NCBI GenBank assembly: GCA_007118555.1 | Contig: SKRJ01000363.1 | Location: 1 to 5,105, forward strand | Source of the DNA: Anaerolineae bacterium | GTDB taxonomy: Bacteria; Chloroflexota; Anaerolineae; UBA1429 | DNA: 5,105 bases | Direction: 5' to 3' | Shown: positions 1-5,105 of the stretch, one piece after another | Position numbering within the stretch: the first letter of the stretch is position 1 | How the letters are laid out: every line of letters starts with the position of its first letter | Position numbers and translations under genes: made by a program | Notes under the pieces: model-generated | Databases searched by the model: none | Seen by the model: only the letters and a program-made list of their open reading frames with translations | Told to the model about the DNA's origin: nothing

Positions 1-2364
1 ACCCACGGCCAGTTCCGCAAGACGTTCCACCTGGAGCGTGTGCCCGCGCGGGTGCCCGCCCGCATGACCGCCGACTCGCGCTATCTGCTATTCGTCAACG
101 ACCAGCCGGTGGGGCGGGGGCCCATTCGCAGCCAACCGCGCCGCATGCACTATGATCTCTACGATCTGGCGCCCTATCTGCAAGCCGGCGAGAATCTCAT
201 CGCCGTGTACGTGCGCTACTATGGGACCGCCAACTCGTACTGGATGCCGCCGGTGCCCAACAACACCCTGGGCACGACCGGTATTCTGGTGTTCGAGGCG
301 GATCTCGCCGAGCCGCTGGGTCAGGACGGCTGGCTCGTCACCGACGATTCGTGGCGGGCCCACAAGCTCGATGCCTATGGCCCCGGCGAGCCCGACGCCC
401 ACCATCATGGCGTGCCTGTGGACGTGTTCGATGCGCGACGCTCGGACAATCGCTGGATCGAGCGCGACTTTGACGATGCGGCGTGGTGCGCGGCCCAGGT
501 GGTGCCCGCCTGCCATATCGGGGGATTTGCCCGCACCCAACCGCCCACGGACCCCTATGGACCGCTGCATCCCCGGCCCATCGCGCAACTGGGCGGCGAA
601 TCGCGCGCACCGGCAGGCATCCTGGTCGAGACGCTCTCAAGCACGGTGGACACGGCAGTATCCAGCCCCATGGGGCACGTGCAGGCGGCATTAGCGCTGC
701 CTGTGGTCGAGACCCTGCCGGGCGAGCTGCCGCTGGCGCTGGAAGTCCGCGCCGAGGGTGCCGTGCGCCTCAGCGTCGACATGGGGCGCATTGTATCGGG
801 CCAGGTCGAGCTGGATATCGACGCGCCGGCCGGCACGGTGCTGGATTTCTCCTTTACCGAGGACCCACTGCAGGCCGAGTTTACGATGGACCGCATGGCC
901 GCCGGGATGCGCTATATCGCCCGGGGCAGCGACGATCGCTTTCAGCTCTTTGACGCGAACGGCATGCGCTATATGTACATCCTGGTCCACGGCGTCGCCG
1001 GTCCGGTCACCGTGCGCCACCTGGGGGTCCGGGAGCTGCTCTACCCGTGGCAGGAGGGCGCGACCTTTGCCTGCAGTGACGACGAGCTGAACCGCATCTG
1101 GCGGGCCGGGGTGCGCACCGTCGAGCTCAACTCGCACGACGCGTTCATCGACTGCCCCACACGAGAGCAGCGCGCCTGGGTGGGCGACGGCGTCGTACAC
1201 CAGATGGTGCACCTGGCCACCAACTGCGACTGGCGGCTGGCGGCCCATTTCTGCACCCTCGGCAACGCCCCCCGCTACGACGGCATCCTGCCCATGTCCG
1301 TGGCGGGCGATATCGAGATGTCCGGCATCCAGACCCTCCCCGACTGGTCGCTCCACTGGGTGCACGGCGTCCACAATCTCTACCGTTTTCTGGGCGACCG
1401 CGATGCCGTGCTCGGCTTTATGCCCACCATCGAGCGCATCCTGCGCTGGTACGCGCCCTACCAGACGGCGGAGGGCGTCCTCAAGGATGTGCCCGAGTGG
1501 AACCTGGTGGACTGGTCCAGCGTGTCCACCGAGGACGAGGCGGCGACGCTGACGGCGCTGTGGGCCCGGGGCCTGCGCGAGTATGCCGAGTTGGCCGAGT
1601 GGCTGGGCAATCGCGGCAGCCAGCGTTGGGCCAGCGCCCTGTACGAGCGGGCGCGCATCGGGTTCGAGCGGTTCTGGGACGCCGAGCGCGGCTCGTATGT
1701 GGACCACATCGTCGACGGCGTGCAGCGCCCCGAGATGAGCCAGCTCGCGGGGGCCCTGGGCATCGTGTCGGGGCTGGCGCCCTGTGAGCGCTGGGCCACG
1801 ATCATCGATACCATCACCGATCCGGAGCGGCTGGTGATGCGGGCCTGGACCGGCGACAACCAAGGCGGCCAGTCGATGGCCAAGTGGATGGCCCAGGTGC
1901 GTGAGGGGCGCTATGACATTGACTGGGACGCGGACAGCCAGATCGTGCTGGCCCAGCCGTTCATGTCCTATGTCGTGCACGACGCCGTGGCCCTGGCGGG
2001 TCGCGCCGAGCGCCTGCCCGACCTGTACCGGCGCTGGTCCCAGTTCCTCGTCGACGGCTATGACACCTTGGGCGAGTGCTGGGACTATGGCACCCACGTG
2101 CATGGCTGGTCGAGCACACCCACCCGTGACATGGTGTTCTACACGCTCGGCGTGACCCCGGCCGAGCCGGGCTATGTGGTGGCGCGGGTGGCTCCACGGC
2201 TGGGCGCGCTGGCGTGGGCTCGGGGCTCGGTGCCCACGCCCCACGGGCTGATCCAGGTCGAGGCCCAGCGCGACGGCGTCACCATCGAGTCGCCGGTGCC
2301 GGTGTTACTGGCGCTGGAGGGCGAGCCCGAGCGCAGGCTGGAGCCGGGGCGGCATGTGGTATGA
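1..2364 (+). CDS. Alpha-L-rhamnosidase, GH78 family (5' partial)
   Basis: Predicted to hydrolyse terminal alpha-L-rhamnose from polysaccharides or glycosides with inversion. The frame is open from base 1 and ends at TGA 2362-2364, so 787 residues are visible and the start is outside the window; the GTG at 40 is internal because family-like sequence (FRKTF, residues 6-10) precedes it. Domains in order: N-terminal beta-sandwich with the typical ADSRYLLFVN...VGRGP block (about 24-43), further beta domains to about 340, (alpha/alpha)6 barrel about 345-700, and a C-terminal beta domain to the end. Likely catalytic-site residues are D384, E389 and D396 in DCPTREQRAWVGD, with E389 the probable general acid, plus D504-W505, and E692 in LGECWD as the probable general base, followed by HGWS at 701-704. 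D/E/D spacing of 5 and 12 resembles the Bacillus RhaB type as recalled. A signal peptide cannot be judged. Family confident; exact substrate unknown. Confidence 0.93.
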   Translation, partial: THGQFRKTFHLERVPARVPARMTADSRYLLFVNDQPVGRGPIRSQPRRMHYDLYDLAPYLQAGENLIAVYVRYYGTANSYWMPPVPNNTLGTTGILVFEADLAEPLGQDGWLVTDDSWRAHKLDAYGPGEPDAHHHGVPVDVFDARRSDNRWIERDFDDAAWCAAQVVPACHIGGFARTQPPTDPYGPLHPRPIAQLGGESRAPAGILVETLSSTVDTAVSSPMGHVQAALALPVVETLPGELPLALEVRAEGAVRLSVDMGRIVSGQVELDIDAPAGTVLDFSFTEDPLQAEFTMDRMAAGMRYIARGSDDRFQLFDANGMRYMYILVHGVAGPVTVRHLGVRELLYPWQEGATFACSDDELNRIWRAGVRTVELNSHDAFIDCPTREQRAWVGDGVVHQMVHLATNCDWRLAAHFCTLGNAPRYDGILPMSVAGDIEMSGIQTLPDWSLHWVHGVHNLYRFLGDRDAVLGFMPTIERILRWYAPYQTAEGVLKDVPEWNLVDWSSVSTEDEAATLTALWARGLREYAELAEWLGNRGSQRWASALYERARIGFERFWDAERGSYVDHIVDGVQRPEMSQLAGALGIVSGLAPCERWATIIDTITDPERLVMRAWTGDNQGGQSMAKWMAQVREGRYDIDWDADSQIVLAQPFMSYVVHDAVALAGRAERLPDLYRRWSQFLVDGYDTLGECWDYGTHVHGWSSTPTRDMVFYTLGVTPAEPGYVVARVAPRLGALAWARGSVPTPHGLIQVEAQRDGVTIESPVPVLLALEGEPERRLEPGRHVV

Positions 2365-2398
2365 GGGGAGATGGCAGCAGCGGGCGATTGCAGGGTAG

Positions 2399-2419
2399 GG
2401 GCAAAGCTCGTCTTTGCCC
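2399..2419. terminator. Hairpin between convergent genes, possible bidirectional terminator
   Basis: A perfect 8-bp stem (GGGCAAAG at 2399-2406 with CTTTGCCC at 2412-2419) encloses a 5-base loop. GCAG at 2390-2393 and CTGC at 2421-2424 could extend it past an asymmetric internal loop. It lies 35 bp after the rhamnosidase stop and 21 bp beyond the stop of the opposing zinc-ribbon gene, a fitting place for a shared terminator. Neither strand has a T-run after the stem, so it is not a classical intrinsic terminator; it may instead protect 3' ends or act with Rho. Confidence 0.4.
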
Positions 2420-2439
2420 ACTGCTCAACAACACCGATC

Positions 2440-3027
2440 CTAGAGCTGGCCGGCCATCTCGTCCAGTCCCGCCTCGAGCTCGGCCGCGCGGGCAGCGAGG
2501 CGATCGCGCTCGGCGCGGGCCTGCTGGCCGCGCTCGACGATCTGAGCGAGTTCCTGGTTTATGGGGGCAGTCGGCTTCTTGGCTGCGCTTGACTTGCTCG
2601 CTGCCGATATGATGAGCACAATGCCTGTTAACAGTCCGATCAGACAGATCGGCAATCCGCTGGCAACAAGCAGAACTGATAGAATGATCAAAACAATGCC
2701 CCACAGGTAAAGCCCACCTGTTGCTTTTTGCCTCTCCTCCACCTGGCGCTGCTTGGCATCATGAGCCTCTCGCATCGCTACTAGCCTCAGTTCCGCCTCC
2801 GCGAACTGCTCCCGCACCCGCTTGAGCGCCTCAGTGCGCGCCAGGTACACCGTGCTGGTCTCGATGTTCGCCAGGCGGGCTATGGGGTGCCCGGAGGCGC
2901 CCACGCTGAGCTGCAGCGGCGATCCGCAGTAGCTGCACGACGTGATGGCACCCGGTCTGCCCGCCTCTACGGGGCTGCCGCACTTGGGGCACTGCACTGC
3001 CTGCACGGGTGGCTGTCGTTCGCTCAT
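2440..3027 (-). CDS. Zinc-ribbon, coiled-coil, two-TM membrane protein of unknown function
   Basis: A 195-residue protein I cannot assign to a named family. Visible parts in order: a four-cysteine zinc ribbon (C13-x2-C16-G and C31-x2-C34-G, both followed by S-P); a charged, heptad-like helix about 64-102, rich in E, R, K and Q; a hydrophobic stretch 106-143 that reads as two short transmembrane helices with a break near G124-P126; a Lys/Ser linker 144-155; and a second charged helical segment 156-195 that may form a coiled coil. Both ends are probably cytoplasmic, which would let the helices pair. The ATG at 3027 is chosen because GGAGG lies 8 bases upstream (3036-3040); an in-frame ATG at 3072 lacks such a site and would be almost leaderless. 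The coding sequence for the membrane part is much less GC-rich (about 47% at 2601-2700) than the flanking genes. It is transcribed divergently from the URO-D gene. A sensor, scaffold or membrane-quality role is possible, but nothing in the sequence decides it. Confidence 0.85.
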   Translation of the reverse strand: MSERQPPVQAVQCPKCGSPVEAGRPGAITSCSYCGSPLQLSVGASGHPIARLANIETSTVYLARTEALKRVREQFAEAELRLVAMREAHDAKQRQVEERQKATGGLYLWGIVLIILSVLLVASGLPICLIGLLTGIVLIISAASKSSAAKKPTAPINQELAQIVERGQQARAERDRLAARAAELEAGLDEMAGQL

Positions 3028-3035
3028 GCGCTTTT

Positions 3036-3040
3036 CCTCC
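3036..3040 (-). promoter_or_regulatory. Ribosome binding site deciding the zinc-ribbon start
   Basis: The minus strand reads GGAGG followed by 8 bases and ATG at 3027. This strong Shine-Dalgarno match favours the start at 3027 over the upstream in-frame ATG at 3072. Confidence 0.8.
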
Positions 3041-3069
3041 TTGAAGCCGGGGCCGCGCGGCCATAGGGC

Positions 3070-3079
3070 CAAGCGCTTG
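3070..3079. promoter_or_regulatory. 10-bp palindrome, possible LacI-family operator
   Basis: CAAGCGCTTG is a perfect inverted repeat; flanking bases do not extend it. Its AAGCGCTT centre matches the kind of core (AAnCGnTT with a central CG) bound by LacI/GalR/CcpA-type regulators, many of which respond to sugars. It lies immediately downstream of the minus-strand -10-like box, over the expected transcription start of the zinc-ribbon gene, a classic repressor position. No regulator gene is visible in the window, so the assignment is an inference. Confidence 0.35.
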
Positions 3080-3080
3080 C

Positions 3081-3109
3081 AGTATACACCATGCCTGCGA
3101 CAGAATGCG
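3081..3109 (-). promoter_or_regulatory. Possible promoter of the zinc-ribbon gene
   Basis: The minus strand carries TATACT at 3081-3086, five of six matches to the sigma70 -10 consensus. The hexamer 17 bases further upstream (CGCATT, complement of 3104-3109) is a poor -35, so an activator or another sigma factor may be needed. Transcription would start near 3074, giving an untranslated leader of about 46 bases before the ATG at 3027. Confidence 0.35.
3090..3109. repeat. Imperfect direct repeat, copy 1, in divergent promoter region
   Basis: CATGCCTGCGAC, four unconserved bases, then TGCG. It matches copy 2 at 3137-3156 in 15 of the 16 defined positions, in the same orientation and 47 bp apart start to start. 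This copy covers the spacer and -35 area of the proposed minus-strand promoter, beginning 3 bp from its -10 box. It may be a binding site for a regulator shared by both divergent genes. Confidence 0.5.
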
Positions 3110-3124
3110 AGCGATCGAGCGATC
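3109..3124. repeat. Tandem 8-mer GAGCGATC x2
   Basis: Two exact adjacent copies of GAGCGATC (3109-3116, 3117-3124) lie between the two copies of the longer direct repeat and just upstream of the -35 of the URO-D promoter. They could be part of a regulator site, although a short GC-rich tandem like this can also arise by chance. Confidence 0.4.
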
Positions 3125-3132
3125 TCGTGCCA

Positions 3133-3163
3133 TTGGCATGCCCGCGACGCTCTGCGCTATAAT
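3133..3163 (+). promoter_or_regulatory. Sigma70-type promoter of the URO-D-like gene
   Basis: TTGGCA at 3133-3138 matches the -35 consensus at five of six positions and TATAAT at 3158-3163 is a perfect -10 box, rare in such GC-rich sequence. The spacer is 19 bp, longer than the ideal 17, which would weaken basal activity and is a common feature of regulated promoters. Transcription would start near 3170, about 36 bases before the ATG at 3206. Copy 2 of the direct repeat fills most of the spacer. Confidence 0.6.
3137..3156. repeat. Imperfect direct repeat, copy 2, inside URO-D promoter spacer
   Basis: CATGCCCGCGAC, four unconserved bases, then TGCG; the twin of 3090-3109 with one mismatch in the 12-base core. 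It overlaps the end of the -35 box and stops one base before TATAAT, so a protein bound here would affect RNA polymerase at this promoter directly. Confidence 0.5.
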
Positions 3164-3193
3164 GCCCGTAAGAAGCGATGCCGCTCGCTGGGC

Positions 3194-3200
3194 GAGGAGG
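3194..3200 (+). promoter_or_regulatory. Ribosome binding site of the URO-D-like gene
   Basis: GAGGAGG lies 5 bases before ATG 3206. It fixes the start there and argues against the in-frame open stretch that runs upstream to 2942 across the promoter region. Confidence 0.8.
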
Positions 3201-3205
3201 ATACC

Positions 3206-4225
3206 ATGACCACGACACGACGCGACCGCGTGCTGACGGCGCTGCGCCACGAGACGCCCGATGTGACGCCCTGGCAGATCAACCTGACCGCCGACGCCCG
3301 CGATCAGACGGCTCACTACCTGGGCGATGCCGAGTTTGTGGCCAAGATCGGCAACCACATGGCGTCCTATGGCGATGGATGGTTTCGCGAGGTGCGGGCC
3401 GGCTACTGGGTCGACCAGTTCGGCATCGTGTGGAACCGCACCATCGACCGGGACATTGGTAATGTGGAAGAGTACCTTCTGCCCGAGCCCGACCTCTCGT
3501 TGTACGAGTTCCCCGAGCCCAACCTAACGCGCAATGCCCGCGGCCTCGAGGCCCTGGTGCGCGACCACCCCGACCGGTTCACCGTCGCCGAGCTGGGCTT
3601 TTCCATGTTCGAGCGGGCCTGGACTCTGCGGGGCATGGAGGCCCTGTTGATGGACATGGTGCTCAACCCTGCGTTCGTCGATGCCCTGCTGGACCGCATT
3701 CTCGAGTACAACCTGGGCGTAATCGACCAGATGGTCCAGTACCCGGTGGATTGCATCTATTTCGGCGATGACTGGGGCCAGCAGCGCGGGTTGATCATGG
3801 GGCCGCGACTATGGCGACGGTTCATCAAGCCCCGGGTCGCCACCATGTACGCCCGGGCCAAGGACGCGGGCAAGTACGTGATGCAACACTCTTGCGGGGA
3901 CGTGGCCGCGATCTTTCCCGACCTGATCGAGATGGGGCTGGACGTGTTCAATACCTTTCAGCCCGAGGTAATGGACGTCGACCGCTGCAAGCGCGAGTAT
4001 GGCACCCATCTCACCTTCTATGGCGGCATCAGCACCCAGCAGGTGCTGCCGCGGGTGGGCCCCGACGAACTGCGCGTGCACATCCGCGAGATGATCGACC
4101 GCATCGGGTACGACGGCGGCTATATCGTCGCGCCCACCCACGCCATCCCCCGGGACGTCCCGCCCGAGAATATCGTCGCGTTCATCGAGACGGTGCAGGC
4201 CCAGGACGCCTTTGTAGACACCTAG
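3206..4225 (+). CDS. Uroporphyrinogen decarboxylase superfamily protein, MtaA/corrinoid methyltransferase-like (not HemE)
   Basis: A complete 339-residue protein with the URO-D TIM-barrel pattern, close to the usual length of about 340-350. The N-terminus (RRDRVLTALRHETPDVTPW) is typical of the family. It lacks the PVWxMRQAGRY block of heme-pathway HemE, so it probably does not decarboxylate uroporphyrinogen. Instead it has D188-D189-W190-G191-Q192-Q193-R194-G195, then H228-S-C230-G-D, which matches the H-x-C zinc motif of MtaA/MtbA/CmuA methyltransferases, then GGIS and a C-terminal APTHAIPRDVPPEN segment. Where the methyltransferases have a third ligand Cys, this protein has H312, so a His/Cys/His metal site is plausible. 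Such paralogues transfer methyl groups to or from corrinoid or thiol carriers, but the substrate here is unknown. It has its own promoter and SD and is monocistronic as far as visible, ending 16 bp from an opposing gene. Family confident, function weak. Confidence 0.88.
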   Translation: MTTTRRDRVLTALRHETPDVTPWQINLTADARDQTAHYLGDAEFVAKIGNHMASYGDGWFREVRAGYWVDQFGIVWNRTIDRDIGNVEEYLLPEPDLSLYEFPEPNLTRNARGLEALVRDHPDRFTVAELGFSMFERAWTLRGMEALLMDMVLNPAFVDALLDRILEYNLGVIDQMVQYPVDCIYFGDDWGQQRGLIMGPRLWRRFIKPRVATMYARAKDAGKYVMQHSCGDVAAIFPDLIEMGLDVFNTFQPEVMDVDRCKREYGTHLTFYGGISTQQVLPRVGPDELRVHIREMIDRIGYDGGYIVAPTHAIPRDVPPENIVAFIETVQAQDAFVDT

Positions 4226-4241
4226 ACCTGACACATTGCCG

Positions 4242-5105
4242 CTAAACGCAGCGCTGCGCCGCGTCCCGCATAGCCTCGCGGATGCCCTCGACCGTGGGCA
4301 GCACCGCGTTCTCCAGGGCGCGGGACACGGGCGGCGGCACGTCCAGCCCCGTGACGTGGGTCACCGGCGCGTCCAACTCGTCGAACCAGCGCAACTGGAT
4401 CTCGTCGGCGATGCGGGCCCCCAGCGTCTGGCTGCGGGGCGCCTGCTCCACGATGAGGACTGCCCCCGTCTTGGCCACCGACGCGCCGATGGTGGCATAG
4501 TCCATCCCCTGGTAATCCAACGTGCGCAGGTCGATCACCTCGACCTCCAGCCCCTCGACGGCCAGCGCCTCGGCCGCCTCCAGGCAGGCCTGCACGCCGG
4601 TGAGATAGGTCAGCACCGTGAGGCGGTCGCCGGGCCGCACGACCCGCGCCACGCCATAGGGCACGTGGTAATCCAGGTCGCCGGCGGGCACCTGATCGGG
4701 GACGTCATAGAGCATGCCGTGCTCCAGGATCAGAACAGGATCTTTCAGTTGCATGGCGGTGTTGAACAGCCCGACATAGTCCCAGGCGTTGGACGGGGCC
4801 ACGACGCGCCAGCCCGGGAACAGGCCAAACAGGCCGGCGGGATCCATCGAGTGCTGGCCGCCATAGCCATAGCCGATGGCGACGCGGGTGCGCAGGATCA
4901 GGGGAAAGCTCACCTGGCCGCCGTACATGTGGCGCAGCTTGCCGATCTGGTTGAACATCTGATCCGATGCCATGAGGGCGAAATCGGGGAACATGATCTC
5001 GACGACGGGGCGCATGTCCATGGCGGCGAGGCCCCCGGCCATGCCGACGAAACCCGTCTCGGAGATGGGGGTGTTGAACGTGCGCTCGGGGAAGGCCTCG
5101 GCCAC
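4242..5105 (-). CDS. Thiamine-dependent 2-oxoacid dehydrogenase E1 component, beta subunit (5' partial)
   Basis: Beta subunit of a pyruvate, branched-chain 2-oxoacid or acetoin-type dehydrogenase; with the alpha subunit it binds thiamine diphosphate, decarboxylates the substrate and passes the acyl group to lipoyl-E2. The frame runs off the window end; 287 residues are visible. The start is missing: the first visible block, NTPISETGFVG, normally lies about 55-60 residues into the family, so roughly 40-45 residues are lost and the terminal GTG is internal. E16 corresponds to the conserved Glu that contacts the cofactor aminopyrimidine. Pyrimidine-binding domain about 1-130 (RPVVEIMFPDF, GGQ, Q84-H85-S86); C-terminal transketolase domain about 150-275 (EVIDLRTL, LDAPVTHVTG.DVPPP). 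The segment after QHS (MDPAGLFGLFPGW) differs from the usual QSLEAWFAH-type sequence, so this is a divergent subfamily and substrate cannot be named. The alpha and E2 genes would lie upstream, beyond 5105. Confidence 0.9.
   Translation of the reverse strand: MAEAFPERTFNTPISETGFVGMAGGLAAMDMRPVVEIMFPDFALMASDQMFNQIGKLRHMYGGQVSFPLILRTRVAIGYGYGGQHSMDPAGLFGLFPGWRVVAPSNAWDYVGLFNTAMQLKDPVLILEHGMLYDVPDQVPAGDLDYHVPYGVARVVRPGDRLTVLTYLTGVQACLEAAEALAVEGLEVEVIDLRTLDYQGMDYATIGASVAKTGAVLIVEQAPRSQTLGARIADEIQLRWFDELDAPVTHVTGLDVPPPVSRALENAVLPTVEGIREAMRDAAQRCV

Noticed and set aside
691..2244. Long open frame (517 codons) on the minus strand inside the rhamnosidase
   Set aside because: It is an artefact of GC-rich codons opposite a clearly recognisable GH78 gene; its translation is His/Gly/Pro/Arg-rich with no recognisable domain.
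2371..2592. Small plus-strand ORF after the rhamnosidase
   Set aside because: It overlaps the 3' part of the zinc-ribbon gene on the other strand, covers the hairpin, and has no convincing SD or domain.
3028..3072. Upstream ATG at 3072 for the zinc-ribbon protein
   Set aside because: No SD before it and it falls at the presumed transcript start; ATG 3027 has GGAGG at ideal spacing.
3090..3156. CRISPR or integron-like array from the direct repeats
   Set aside because: Only two imperfect copies, located exactly in promoter positions, with no further units.
2942..3205. In-frame upstream extension of the URO-D gene to an ATG at 2942
   Set aside because: It would run across the divergent promoter and the 5' end of the zinc-ribbon gene; the SD at 3194-3200 and family-like N-terminus begin at 3206.
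3206..4225. True heme-pathway uroporphyrinogen decarboxylase (hemE)
   Set aside because: The PVWxMRQAGRY catalytic block is absent and an H-x-C metal motif is present, pointing to the methyltransferase-like branch.
3809..4234. Minus-strand ORF opposite the URO-D gene
   Set aside because: Lies opposite a conserved enzyme and has low-complexity His/Gly/Val/Asp composition; judged a codon-bias shadow.

Overview
This is a GC-rich bacterial window. Hand counts give about 71% G+C at 1501-1600 inside the first gene. It holds four protein-coding genes, two of them cut by the window edges. No rRNA, tRNA, CRISPR array, transposase or other mobile element was seen. The gene types (GH78 rhamnosidase, a URO-D/MtaA-like protein, a 2-oxoacid dehydrogenase E1 beta subunit) and the GC-rich codons suggest a free-living heterotroph such as a Chloroflexota or similar environmental lineage. 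That assignment is a guess from gene flavour, not a proof.

Layout. Positions 1-2364 (+) are the 3' part of a GH78 alpha-L-rhamnosidase whose start lies before the window. A 75-bp gap (2365-2439) carries a hairpin. Next comes a minus-strand gene, 2440-3027, for a small membrane protein with a zinc ribbon, coiled coils and a transmembrane hairpin; its function is unknown. A 178-bp divergent intergenic region (3028-3205) separates it from a plus-strand gene, 3206-4225, for a URO-D superfamily protein that is not a true HemE. After a 16-bp convergent gap, positions 4242-5105 (-) hold the 3' part of a thiamine-diphosphate-dependent dehydrogenase E1 beta subunit, whose start lies beyond the window.

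Functional reading. Rhamnosidase next to a URO-D/MtaA-like protein suggests a carbohydrate-utilisation neighbourhood, but the genes are not one operon: orientations alternate +, -, +, -. The most informative non-coding part is the divergent intergenic region. It has a good sigma70-type promoter for the URO-D gene, a -10-like box for the zinc-ribbon gene, an imperfect 20-bp direct repeat with one copy inside each promoter, a tandem 8-mer between them, and a 10-bp palindrome with a LacI-family-like core at the presumed start of the minus-strand transcript. This suggests the two divergent genes may share a regulator. No complete new system can be demonstrated. The best candidates for novelty are the zinc-ribbon membrane protein and this control region.
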